DNA of 64,000 bases from Chelydra serpentina (Eukaryota; Chordata; Testudines; Chelydridae). The position numbers were made by a program, and so were the translations under genes. Position 1 is the stretch's first letter; every line of letters begins with the position of its first letter. Below are positions 1 through 10,812 of this stretch, one piece after another. The stretch covers positions 2,728,001 to 2,792,000 of the forward strand of contig JBAIAC010000001.1 of assembly GCA_037349315.1 (NCBI GenBank), given 5' to 3'. Below the pieces are notes generated by a model. The model did not search any database. It was not told the DNA's origin and worked only from the letters and a program-made list of their open reading frames with translations.

Positions 1-1080
1 GCCAAATCCTTCAATAGGATGCAATTGAATTATGGCTGAATTTAGCATGATGGTTTTTAAACCAGCATGCCTGAAAAACAAAGAAAGTCTGGAATGCCAC
101 CAAGGTCCTCCATTAGGAGTTAAAAGATTTATCTCAAGTGTCTTTCTATTTCCCCAAGGTTTCCATAGAAATGTTTAGATAGATCACACAGCTATGCTAT
201 AGGGGCAGGGTTTCCCCTCTGAAGAATTCCATATCTGGATCATGCTTAAATAATGAATTATTTCACTGCATAGGTTTTTAAAAAGATGATATTTTAAAAG
301 GTTAACCTTTTAAACCTTTCCTGAATTTCAGGGACCACAGAACCCTACATGCTGGCTGTAAGGTGACAGCAGTAGCTCTGTCCAAAGAGGCAAAGACACT
401 GACAAGTGTTTTTAAACATTTACACTTTTTCCGCTCTTTAAAGTATATATGTATTAATTTACACCTGTAATCAGTCTAGTAAGAGAAGCAGCTACTATCA
501 GGAAACCTGACTCATGCAGGAAGTTTTTTTCAAGTGATGGAACTTGGATATTGCCACACACATATATATTACTTGACAATTATATTTGATAGGTATGTGG
601 CATCTGACTGGTAAATAGCATTAAGCCAAAGGGTTAGAGAGGCAAAATCCCCATGCACAATATATTTTATCTACAGTACATGACACCTACCATGTAACTG
701 TAGTGATCAGAGGTACTGAAAGTATTTGTCTTGCTTTGTAAAATAAATGCATTATCCAACTCTAAGTAGAGGGGCATCTGAAAAATTATTGACTGCGTGT
801 TATTTTTGCAATCCTATCACTACTTTCTTAGTTAATTTTGCAGTTTTAGCAAAGTATGTTCTTGAGTACATTGAAGAATGCTGTATGGATGCCCTCATTC
901 CCTGTGGGCTGACTGCCTGTTAAATAACCTGAATCAGTACAAGCTGAAACGTCATTTAGCGTGACCAAAAAAAAAAAGTTAGGGATGGCTGAACTGGTTT
1001 GGATAAAACAAAAATCAACCTGAACCTTTGCTCTGAAGCTGAGCAAACTTTTTTAATGCTCAAAAGTCTTTGGTTATGGT
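1..1080. other. Single-copy AT-rich DNA, no gene seen
   Basis: I see no open frame with a recognisable domain, no RNA gene and no clear repeat. Short open frames on both strands are chance-sized and carry no family motif. The last eight bases are the left target duplication of the hAT-type element that follows. Confidence 0.6.
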
Positions 1081-1318
1081 CAGGGCTGGCGCTTCCACTA
1101 GGCGACCGCTTAGGGCAACAGGATTTGTGGGGGCGGCATTTCACCATCCTTGGCGGCATTTCGGCGGCGACTCATTTCCCGGCGGCAATTCGGCGACAAG
1201 AAAAGCGGCCGCAGAAACGCTGCCAAGAACGCAGCTTCAGAGGAGCTGCCACTGGAGCGCTGCAGATTATGGAGGAGCGCTGCCATCTAGGGCGGCAAAA
1301 ACCCTGGCGCCGCTACTG
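1081..1318. mobile_element. hAT-type MITE with 8-bp target duplication
   Basis: A GC-rich 238-bp block full of GGCGGC motifs interrupts AT-rich DNA. It begins CAGGGCTGGCGC and ends GCGCCGCTACTG. It is flanked on both sides by GTTATGGT (1073-1080 and 1319-1326), and the identity extends two bases further left (TGGTTATGGT). An 8-bp duplication and CAG...CTG ends are typical of hAT transposons. There is no coding capacity, so it is non-autonomous. The open frames across it are composition effects. Confidence 0.7.
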
Positions 1319-1326
1319 GTTATGGT

Positions 1327-2219
1327 CTAAAATGTTACCCCTGCACTATCCACTCCAGCACTTAGTTTTATCTTTGACTGAAAAGTGAACAATCCTGACA
1401 GAATCTATTCTCTCATATTTCAGGCCAGGCTAGAACAGGGCAATATTGTCATCTGGTCTCACAAGATTGTAGCCCAAATTTATGACCAAAGCAGTTTTCC
1501 CCTATGCACATGGTCAGTAGATTATTTATGACTGGATTTTCTCCTATAAGAGTAGGAATGTAATGTGGGAGACTTTCTTCCATGAAATTATCTCCAGAGA
1601 GCATATCAGCGAGCGGTCTTCCTTAGAACTCAGAAGAACCAAGTCAGTATGCAATATGTTGTGAATATATATTAACTATGGGTACAACTGGTCAAAATAT
1701 TTTATTGAAAACAATTATTTAAATGAGAATGCTTTTCAACTAAAATGAAGGGTTTTTTTCTCAACATTTTTCAATGAAATTTCAAAACAAAACGTGTTTC
1801 CTTTGGATTTTTTGTGTGACATATATTTACTTTTTTCAAGTGGTTGTAGCTATGAGCCAGATGTTCATCCCAGCTTCTAGCAAGCCAAGCCTTACTTATA
1901 GCAGTTCACAACTCCACCCACTCCTCTCTTCAATCCAATCAGACATTATTTCACTTTTTAGCCACACCTCGCCAGACAGTTGCTAACTGGGATTATGAGA
2001 TCAGCCATATTATTTTTTACATTGCTTGGGGTTTGCTCATTTCATTTTTGTATGATTTTTATGTTTTTTTTCCAAATAAAAGGTGTTTATGGATTCATAT
2101 TCTCAAAGACTCCTGAGTGCTTGGGAGACAGGAGGGGAGAAACACCTATAAAGGTTACTGGGACGTTTAACATTTTAAGAATATAAAACCTGATAGTGGC
2201 TAAGGTTTAAGGTGGAGAC
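1327..2219. other. Single-copy DNA, no gene seen
   Basis: AT-rich sequence without recognisable repeats or coding features, up to the Harbinger target site. Confidence 0.55.
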
Positions 2220-2531
2220 TTAGGCCAGGTCTACACTAGGACTTTATGTCGAATTTAGCAGTGTTAACTCGATTTAATCCCTCACCCGTCCACATTAGGA
2301 AGCAGTTTATTTCGACATTAAGGGCTCTTTGAATCGATTTCTGTACTCCACCCTGACGAGGGGAGTAGCGCCAAATTCAAAATGGCCATGTCGAAAGCGA
2401 GGTACTGTGGATGGAATTCGACGCTAATAGCTCCGGGAGCTATCCCACAGTGCACCACTCAGTGGACGCTCAGGGCAGTAATCTGTACTCGGATGCTCTG
2501 ACCTGCCACTCAGAGAAATCCCCGGGAAAAT

Positions 2532-4919
2532 TTGAATCCCTTTTCCTGTCTGGCCATTTTGAATCCCATTTCCTCTTTGGACATCGTGGCGAGCTCAGCA
2601 GCACTGGCAACGATGCAGAGCTCTACAGCAGTGCTTTCAATGCCATCGCAGAATAGAAAGAGAGCTCCAGCATGGAGTGATCGTGAAGTTTTGGATCTGA
2701 TCGCTGTGTGGGGCGACGAATCAATCCTAGCCGAGCTCCGTTCCAAAAGACGGAATTCAAAGATTTACGAAAAAATTTCCAAGGCTATGACGGAGAGAGG
2801 ATACACCTGGGATGCTACGCAGTGCCGCGTGAAAATCAAGGAGCTGCGGCAGGCGTACCAGAAGACCAAGGAGTCCAACGGACGCTCCGGGTCGCAGCTA
2901 CACACTTGCCGATTTTACGAGGCACTGCATGCCATGCTCGGTGGTGCTGCAACAACTACCCTACCACTGTCCGTAGACTCCGACGACGGGGTCCATTCTA
3001 CGGCCACGTCGGAGGAGGTTTTCGCAGACGGCGAAGAAGAGGAAGGAGGGGAGGAGGACGAGACACTAGAAAGCGGTCTCACTCGTCATGTCCCCGACAG
3101 CCAGGAACTATTCCTCACCCTGACTGAGCCACCCTACGAACAATCCCAAGGCAGCATTCCTGACCAGGAATCAGGCGAAGGATCATCAGGTCAGTGTGTT
3201 AGACATTTATTTGCAATACAATGGGTATGGTGTGTTAGCACTGTGTAACTTTGGCTTAATTGGCCTTATGCGCTTCACCTTGGAGTCGCTTTCCCGTGCA
3301 ACTATTCGAAAAGTCTGTCAATATGTATGGGGATAGAGGAGTAATCCCCATATGAGAGCTCCGCGAAGCTCTCCTGGAGGTACAGTGAGAGCTTGTGTAG
3401 CACGTTCACTGGGAGAGCAGCCTTATTGTCTCCTCCATGGTAGGATACTTTCCCGCGCCATGCAAGCTGCAGGTACTCTGGTATCATTGCCTTGCATAGC
3501 ATGGCAGCATATGGCCCCGGGGTTTGCTTGCATTGGTGCAGCATGCAGTATTTCTCGGTCTCTGTAATCCTCATCAGAGTGATATCAGTCATGCGGTCCT
3601 GGTTTGAATGAGTGTTATAATTAGTATAGTGAATGCTTCCTTTTCCCGTTAAAGAAAGACACCCGGCTGTTTCCGTTAACGCGTGGTGGTAGGGAGTCGG
3701 GAGCAAAACCATTACTACTTAGCGGTGCGCGGGTAGGGACAGTGCCGGGGACCGGCCACGCGAGGCCGGGGAAAGGGTACGCGAGCCGTTAAGACACAGC
3801 GGGTCTCGTGCAATATTGGTTCCCGGGAGCACCCATGGGAAGGGGGGGTGGAGGGGTAGGCCATCCGTTCAAACACAGCGGTTCGCGGGCGATCTTGGTT
3901 CCCGGGAGCTGCCACGCGGAGGGGGGGGAAGGGTAGGCGAGCCGTTCATGCTGAGCGGTTCGCGGGCATTTTTGGTTCCCGGGAGCGGCCACGCGGAGGG
4001 GGGGGGGAGGGGAAGGCTAGCCGTTCATGCTGAGCGGTTTGCGGGCACTTTAGGTTACCGGGAGCAGGCACGCGGAGTGGGGGGGGTTAGGAAAGCCGCT
4101 GTAGATTAGCGGTTTGGCCAGCAGCATTTCCTGCCCGCCGCCAGGAACAGTGAGTGAGAGATGGGAGTAGAGCACTGCTGTGAAGCAATCTCTCAGCAGT
4201 CCTAACTCATCACCTTACCATGGTCTTCAGAGAGGTGATTTTCACTGTATGGCAAGGCTTCTGGGATCCGTATACCGGGACCCCAGACACTCAGCCTTAA
4301 GGCATACTATTTGACCTTGTAGTACGTTTACATGTGATAGGCACTGTGTTTGGTCCTAATCACGGTGAAAGAGTATGCTCATTATTCTGCAAAAAGTATC
4401 TTTCTGAGGAATTCACTCCCTTTCCCTCATCCTGCAGGTGCGAGTGTCTCCCGCCCTACCCGTGCTTCTCCCTCCCACGGGCTACTCCAGATAAGGCGGC
4501 GCAAAAAGAGAACCCGGGACGACATGTTCTCTGAATTAATGATGTTGTCACAGAGGGAGGCGGCACAGCGGAGAGAGGACGTTGCACGGTACGAGCGAGC
4601 AGCCATGGAACGGGAGCAGAGTGCTGAAGCGCGCGAGGACAGGTGGCGGCAGGAGGATCAGCAGGCGACCCAAGCAATGCTGGGACTAATGAGGGAGCAA
4701 ACCGACACGCTCCGGCGCCTGGTTGATGTTCTTCAGGACAGGAGACAGGAGGAAAGAGCACCTCTATATGTTCTTTCCAGCTGCCCTCCCCCGCCACAAA
4801 GTCCAGTGGTTCACTCTCCAAAAGTCACTAGGACAAGGGGAGGCAGGGTGCTTGGAAATATTTACTCCATCCCTGCAGACTGCTCCAGTAGCAGAAGGCT
4901 GCCATTGCCAAAACCTTAG
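2532..4919 (+). CDS. Harbinger Myb/SANT-like DNA-binding protein, two exons
   Basis: This is the accessory protein of a PIF/Harbinger element. In this superfamily the Myb-like partner binds DNA and helps bring the transposase to the nucleus and the ends. I infer exon 1 at 2532-3189 and exon 2 at 4438-4919. The donor is CAG|GTCAGT and the acceptor follows a pyrimidine-rich stretch ending CTGCAG; both junctions are phase 1 and keep the frame, giving about 379 residues. Residues 46-135 form a trihelix/Myb_DNA-bind_4-like domain with spaced tryptophans (W48, W60, W93). An acidic run of Glu and Asp follows. Exon 2 carries a basic cluster (RRRKKR) and a long charged helix likely to be coiled coil. 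A later start at 2613 is possible. The intron is inferred, not proven. Confidence 0.75.
3720..4130. repeat. Minisatellite inside the Harbinger intron
   Basis: About five GC-rich units of roughly 70-80 bp repeat head to tail. Each contains GCGGTTCGCGGG, then TTGGTTCCCGGGAGC, then CACGCGGAGG with a G run, and ends GAGCCGTTCATGC-like. Units diverge most at the left. The array lies wholly between the inferred donor and acceptor of the Myb-like gene. Open frames through it on both strands are repeat artefacts. Confidence 0.75.
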
Positions 4920-4997
4920 AATTTTCCTTCCCCTCCCTCCAGCCGCACCCCTCAACACCTCCCTTCCCAGGTTCCATGTTAACTTAATGTTCAGTTT

Positions 4998-5003
4998 AAT
5001 AAA
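4998..5003 (+). terminator. Poly(A) signal of the Myb-like gene
   Basis: A canonical AATAAA lies 79 bp after the stop codon of exon 2, on the same strand, with a T/G-rich stretch downstream. Confidence 0.6.
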
Positions 5004-5691
5004 ACTGGTTTTTTGGTTCTCTGATTTTTCCCAGACTGTTTTAAATGGGTCCGTTTGTTTCTCTGGTTATTGGTTCACGGGGTTTGTAAGTGCAGAGGAC
5101 CGAGGCACAACCGAGGGTGCAGACAGGGTAACAGATGCAGTGACAGGCACAGTAAAAATTGCATGCAGTAAGCACACCTTTCATTCTGTGTGTAGGTTTC
5201 AAGGTTCTCTACGTGGGGTTGGTGGTTGGGTGGTTCGCTGTCTGCTGGGGGAGGGTGGCCGCTGATCTTTAGGGGCTGGCAATAGCCTTCCGGATAGATC
5301 AATGAACCGGGGGATCAGTAGCTGATATTCACAACGACAAAGTCACAGAGACCACACCACACACACATGCGAGTAGGAGAGGTTAATGGTCCCTTTAAAG
5401 AAGAAGTCCAGCACTTAGGGCTGCTCTGTGGGCAGGATCATGTCATTCCCCTTTGAAGGGTACTTTCCCACACTCCACCCGCTCCCCAACCGCGGTATGC
5501 GTACACGGTTAAAACCGTAACCGACAAACCAGTTCAGGAGACGGTCCAAATAAAAAAACAATTCCTTTACTGTGCCTTTAAAGTGTTGATCGAAGGAGGG
5601 GGAAGGGGGTTGGAAATGGGAGAGGATGGGCAACGGAACCTGTGTAAAGACACAGGGGAAGGTTCAGTATCTGTTTACGGAAGTGTAACAG

Positions 5692-6975
5692 TCACTGGCT
5701 ACCCTGCTCTGTTTGGAAGCGAGCTTTCAATGCTTCCCGGATGCGCAGCGCGTCCCGCTGTGATCTTCTAATCGCCCTGGTGTCTGGCTGAGCGTAATCT
5801 GCTGCCAGGCGATTTGCCTCAACCTCCCAGCCCACCATAAACGTCTCCCCCTTGATCTCACAGAGATTGTGGAGAACACAGCACGCTTCAATCACAATGG
5901 GGATATTTGTTTGGCTGAGATCGGAGCGAGTAAGTAAGCTTCTCCAACGACCTTTCAGACGGCCAAAGGCACACTCCACCACCATTCTACACTTGCTCAG
6001 GCGGTAATTGAAGAGCTCCTTTTCAGTGTCCAGGGCTCCCGTGTATGGCTTCATGAGCCATGGCATTAGCGGGTAGGCAGGGTCCCCTAGGATCACTGTT
6101 GGCATCTCCACATCCCCAACAGTGATTTTGCAGTCCGGAAAATAAACCCCCTGTTGCAGACGTCTAAACAGACCAGAGTTTTTGAAAACTCGAGCATCAT
6201 GAACCTTGCCTGGCCACCCAACATTGATGTTCGTAAAACGTCCTTTGTGGTCCACTAATGCTTGCAGTACCATAGAAAAATAGCCCTTTCGGTTAATGTA
6301 CTGGCTGCCCTGGTGGTCCGGTCCCAGGATAGGGATGTGTGTCCCATCTATGGCCCCACCGCAGTTTGGGAATCCCATCGCAGCGAAGCCATCTATGATA
6401 GCCTGCACGTCTCCAAGGGTCACTACTTTGGGGAGCAGCAGGTCAACAATAGCATGGGCTACCTGCATCACAGCAACCCCCACGGTAGACTTGCCCACTC
6501 CAAATTGGTTGGCTACTGACCGGTAGCTGTCAGGTGTTGCAAGCTTCCACAGGGCTATGGCCACTCGCTTCTGGATAGTCAGGGCTGCTCGCATCCGGGT
6601 GTCCTGGCGCTTCAGGGCAGGGGACAGCAACTCACAAAGTTCCATGAAAGTGCCCTTACGCATCCGAAAGTTTCGCAGCCACTGGGACTCATCCCAGACC
6701 TGCACCACTATGCGGTCCCACCAGTCAGTGCTTGTTTCCCTTGCCCAGAATCGCCGTTCCACAGGATCAACGTGACCCATTGCCACCATGATGTCTAGGG
6801 GCCGGGGTCCAGCGCTTTGCGAGAGGTCCATGCCCCTCTCAGAGTTCAAGTACTCCCGGAGCTTCCGTTGCCTCCTCTCCCGATTTCTCTGCATCTGAGT
6901 CTGGAAAAGGTGCGCTATAAGGCGCGAGGAGTTGGCAACGGACAGAACATCAGCGATAATCGCGGAGGGCTCCAT
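5692..6975 (-). CDS. PIF/Harbinger DDE transposase (HARBI1-like)
   Basis: The protein has 427 residues and no internal stop, the normal size for the family. It would cut the element ends and join them to TTA-type targets in the nucleus. Residues about 130-172 look like a helix-turn-helix (SYRSVANQFGVGKSTV). The DDE_Tnp_4 core follows: D210 in GGAIDGTHIPI, HDAR at 259-262 within GWPGKVHDARVF, D298 in ILGDPAYPL, and E334 in VVECAFGRLKGRW. All expected acidic residues are present. The start at 6975 is the first Met of the frame; the N-terminus is basic (RNRERRQRKLR near 31-40). It runs toward the Myb-like gene, and both sit inside the TTA-flanked element. The intact frame suggests a young or recently active copy. 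Confidence 0.92.
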   Translation of the reverse strand: MEPSAIIADVLSVANSSRLIAHLFQTQMQRNRERRQRKLREYLNSERGMDLSQSAGPRPLDIMVAMGHVDPVERRFWARETSTDWWDRIVVQVWDESQWLRNFRMRKGTFMELCELLSPALKRQDTRMRAALTIQKRVAIALWKLATPDSYRSVANQFGVGKSTVGVAVMQVAHAIVDLLLPKVVTLGDVQAIIDGFAAMGFPNCGGAIDGTHIPILGPDHQGSQYINRKGYFSMVLQALVDHKGRFTNINVGWPGKVHDARVFKNSGLFRRLQQGVYFPDCKITVGDVEMPTVILGDPAYPLMPWLMKPYTGALDTEKELFNYRLSKCRMVVECAFGRLKGRWRSLLTRSDLSQTNIPIVIEACCVLHNLCEIKGETFMVGWEVEANRLAADYAQPDTRAIRRSQRDALRIREALKARFQTEQGSQ

Positions 6976-7176
6976 GCTCTCTGTCCTGTGGCGTACGAGC
7001 TAACAGCCACAGGAAAAGGGCGCGAATTCATTACCTGCCGGCGCTTTCACGTAGGGAAGGCGGAAGTGTGGGTCGAGTAACGAAATTTACGTATAACGAC
7101 CCTTGACACAATTTCGGTCCCACAAGGCACTGGGGGCTTCACCCAGAATTCCAGTGGGCAGCGGGGACTGCGGGAA

Positions 7177-7203
7177 CTGTGGGATAGCTACCCACAGTGC
7201 ACC
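7177..7203. promoter_or_regulatory. Subterminal hairpin and repeat of the Harbinger element
   Basis: ACTGTGGG and CCCACAGT form an inverted repeat around TAGCTA. The right arm runs into CCACAGTGCACC, which recurs near the left end (2445-2456). Its place next to the end makes it a candidate binding site for the transposase or the Myb-like protein. That role is inference. Confidence 0.4.
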
Positions 7204-7356
7204 GCTTGCAATGTCGACGCTTGCCCCCTTACTGTGGACTCGGAAATTCGAATTAAGATCCCTGATGTGGATTCGAACAATCGACCAGGCAATATCGGGT
7301 TGCCAAGTTCGGTTTCACAAAAATCGAACTAGTCTCGTAGTGTAGACATACCCTTA

Positions 7357-7935
7357 GAAACACAGAAGATTAGAGTTGGAAGAGACTTCAGGAGGTCATC
7401 TAGTCCAACCCCCTCAAAGCAGGACCAACCCCATCTAAATCATCCCAGCCAGGGCTTTGTCAAGCCGCACCTTAAAAATCTCTTAGGATGGAGATACCAC
7501 CACCTCCCTAGGTAACCCATTCCAGTACTTCACCACCCTTCTGGTGAAATATTTTTTTCCTAATATCCAACCTAGACCTCCCCCACTGCAACTTGAGACC
7601 ATTGCTCCTTATTCTGTCATCTGCCACCATTGAAAGCAGCCTAGCTCCATCCTCTTTGGAACCCCCCCTTCAGGTAGTTAAAGGCTGCTATTAAATCCCC
7701 CCTCATTCTTCTCTTCTGCAGACTAAATAACCCCAGTTCCCTCAGCCTCTCCTCATAAGTCATGTGCCCCAGCCCCCTAATTATTGTCATTGCCCTCTGC
7801 TGGACTCTCTCCAATTTGTCCACATCCTTTCTTTAATGGGGGGCCCAAAACTGGGTGCAATACTCCAGATGTGGCCTTACCAGTGCCAAATAGAGGGGAA
7901 TAATCACTTTCCTTGAGCTTCTGGCAATGCTCTAA
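7357..7935 (-). mobile_element. CR1 LINE 3' end, antisense
   Basis: Read on the minus strand this is the C-terminal end of CR1 ORF2 and its short tail. The translated block 7641-7823 contains [20 protein letters not shown] and [13 protein letters not shown], matching the same stretch in the better CR1 at 15.8 kb. The tail motif, read on minus, includes GGTTGGACTAGATGACCTCC. The copy is 5' truncated. It abuts the right TTA of the Harbinger element. Confidence 0.9.
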
Positions 7936-9939
7936 TGCGACTTGAACCAATTATGTTATTTATTTCTAAAAGGACCCACAAGCAGCACTGAATTCAGTCC
8001 TATCTTGATAGGAAAAGCCACTGGCTTGAAAAAAAATTAGTTTTGCCACCACCTTATGAGTTCTATCTTATTTGCTCCCCCCCCCCTCCCGCAGCAACCC
8101 TCAATTGTCCTGATAGTGTCCTTCATGCATTTTTTCCTGAGGAATGTTTGAAATTCCTCACAAATTGAAAACCATTATCCTAAACAATTTTTATAACATA
8201 TACAGCAAATATATTTTGCAATGCCTTGGGAGTCTGTGTTTTAAAAGTGTTTTAACACACTATTCACTTATTTATTCTGCAAACTCAGCATAAAGTCTTT
8301 GCTAGGGCTTAGTAACCCTCTTCCACCAGTAACATGGAACATTTTCTGGCATGTGTTGTTTGGTGGCTACTACATAATTGACATTGGCTACTTCCTTTCC
8401 TATGTTCTGGTCTAATTGTTCTTCTCCCTTGACCATCAGATGCACAAAACAGAAGTCAAATGGCACCAGTTATTTCTATCCTGGGCTCATTTTTCTAGGT
8501 CTTTTATAGTCAGATGTAATAATGCCATTTCTGCCATTTTTGTGCTATGGAGTATACCTGTAGGTCAGCCTCTCCTCTTTTCCCTGGGTTACCAAAAATA
8601 CTTATTTAGGTAGCCTGTCACTGGACATTCTTAAAAGATGTCCCCAAAACATCCATTTCTTGTGTAGGTGGCTATGTCCGCTGTAGGACCACTTTGTTTC
8701 TTATTCTGTCTATTTTACTTTTAATATTCTAGACACCTACATCAAAAGCTGGTCATTTTGCATTGGATGGACTTATTTTTCCATCCAATAAATATGGACA
8801 CCAAAATAACTTCTAGCCAAACATTTCATTTTTACTGTGCCTTAGTGATGTTCCGCTTTTTGGTACAACTACCAATATGCCCAATGAGAACTAGTCATTC
8901 TCTACTGACATCTCCATTTTTAGAAAGAAATAAGGAGGACGTCTCATCTGCTATGTGATAAGCCATATGGAAAGTGTTTATTTTCCAGTCCTATCTCAGC
9001 CTGCAATAGGAAAGTCTTCTAGGAAAGATTCAGTACAAAAATGTTACTTTATTTCAGAGACACTAGGTGTCATGTATCAATATTAGCATGCTCCTCTGAA
9101 TTCTTGTACATGATATACTCCAATGGTTCCACACTGGGACCCTCTGCAGTCCTCTAATCTACCAGAAGTCTCTCATTTACCAGTGTGGGAAGGGCAGGCT
9201 TGCCATGACCCTCCTGCCCCATTGAAACTGTCTGTTTTACTGATGTAAGTGGAAGATTAAGGCCTACTTCTGCATCCCACTTGCTTGCAGAGGTGGGGTT
9301 CTGCCCTTTGGATAAGGAATCTGTACTATGGGCTTGCAATTGATCAAGGTGATTTTGTCAATGTACTCATGAATTTTAACCAGCTTACAAGTAATGCCCA
9401 TGGCCTTTTTTTCTATCACAGAAATTCCACTAAGTCTTTGGTACTGTTCTGGAAGAAAATGCTACAGGTCTTAAATTCCCATCTTCACATAGATATGAAA
9501 TATCTGTTTCTGCAGATAGTCTCCTAGGAATTTAAGAGACCATCTGGACAAAACAAAGTCCTAACAATTGCACAGCTTATGCACCAATGATTGGTGAGTT
9601 CTGTACAGTTGGTCCACAGCCTTTGCTGATTTTTCAGCCCACTCCCCTTCTCATCAGCCTGTGTCTGTTAAAGCCTCATCATATTGAAGAGTATGGTGTT
9701 CCCTTTCTGTGTATGGTTTTTAAGCAACAGAGAGAAAGGGAGTTAGAGAAGGAGCAGTTCTAGCACTAGAAGCCTTTCTTTTGGTAAAAAGAATGTGTTT
9801 AACGTTTGGCTATTGTCATTCTGAAATGACAAAGCACTTTACATAAATATACTCTTCAACTCGGAAATCATTAAGGGGATGGTTTGCCTTTCATCAATTT
9901 TGAGGGGTGTGTTTTTGACTTCAATAGGATCAGTATGTG
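7936..9939. other. Single-copy DNA, no gene seen
   Basis: No domain, RNA gene or clear repeat was recognised. Open frames here are under about 80 codons and lack motifs. Confidence 0.5.
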
Positions 9940-10808
9940 TGTCACATCCCAATGGCAGATCGACATTGTATATTGTATATTGCTAACGCTGTTGCAAGCA
10001 TTGCAAGGCATGTTGGGAAGGGTTAAAGGTGTGAGTGAGGAGTGGAAGATTTCTTTGCAGGTTACGAGAGGCCAAGCGGGGCGCGGGAGGAAGAAAGAGC
10101 AGAGAACAGGTTAACTCCATGCTTCTGCTAGGCCCGAGATAAGACTCTGACTCCAGCCAGCTCAAGGCCGCAGTGCACATCTGACTCTCGGCTGCCTGCC
10201 AAAAGAGGGGGACTCGGACTCCACCCTGACTAGCCATGAGAAAAGAGGATTCATCTGAACAGACCTGCAGAGGCAGCCCAAAACGAGCGAAGGACAGCAT
10301 GGAGGAAAACAAAAAAAACCAAAGTCTAGCCGGCGTGTTTTGGGAAAGCTGAGGAGACAACAAAAAGCCAGTTAGGACTGGTACAAAGAACACCAGGAAC
10401 AGAGGTCCTTGAACGGAACATCCCCAAAGGAACCCAAGAGTTAAAACCCTCCAGAGAGTGGAAGCAAGTTGGAGATCTACAGTGGACCCCGGACGACCTG
10501 TGCACAGGACAGAACTCCCATCCACCCTCCCCCCCATTCTTCATACGTTACACCCAGGCTTCGCCAGCCTCGGGTAGTGCTTGTGTGAGTATGAAAGTGG
10601 GTTAGGGCTTTGGACACTCACGCTTTCTTCCTTCCTTTGAGTGATGTGGGGAACACCCTGCACTCTCCACTGTTATTTTATTATTTTATTAATAAAGCTT
10701 TAAAATTTAGTCACTTGGTGTGCTCCTGTATCTCTGCCCCTAATGATCCTGCCACCTTAGCCTGATCACCTAAGGTCTTTGACAGGTTGGTAACAGAAAG
10801 CTGTCACA
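9940..10808 (+). mobile_element. Solo LTR
   Basis: An 869-bp block starts TGTCACATCCC and ends GCTGTCACA, with TGTG on both sides (9936-9939 and 10809-10812). A 4-bp duplication with TG...CA ends is typical of LTRs. A plus-strand AATAAA at 10691-10696 lies about 110 bp before the end, as in the R region. No internal retroviral sequence follows, so this is a solo LTR left by recombination. The duplication is short and inside a GT-rich context, so the boundaries are tentative. Confidence 0.6.
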
Positions 10809-10812
10809 TGTG

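Larger units (their letters stand above)
2223..7353. mobile_element. Complete PIF/Harbinger DNA transposon
   Basis: A 5.1-kb element lies between identical TTA target duplications (2220-2222 and 7354-7356), the signature of PIF/Harbinger insertion. The left end starts GGCCAGGTCTACACTA. The right end, read inward on the minus strand, starts GGGTATGTCTACACTA. Both share GTCTACACTA and a nearby TCGA-TT block, so the inverted repeats are imperfect. CCACAGTGCACC recurs near both ends (2445-2456 and 7192-7203). The element holds the two genes of the superfamily in divided orientation: a Myb/SANT-like gene on plus and a DDE transposase on minus. Both appear uninterrupted. An intron-located minisatellite is the only odd feature. 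Confidence 0.9.

Noticed and set aside
3715..4110. Overlapping open frames on both strands with repeated MAAPGNQ-like starts
   Set aside because: They follow the minisatellite units and change frame with strand; no domain, and the region lies in an inferred intron.
3720..4130. CRISPR array
   Set aside because: Repeat units are directly joined with no unique spacers, units are diverged, and the DNA is vertebrate.
5075..5633. Extra genes between the two Harbinger genes
   Set aside because: The frames are short, on either strand, and the region is the 3' non-coding space after a poly(A) signal.
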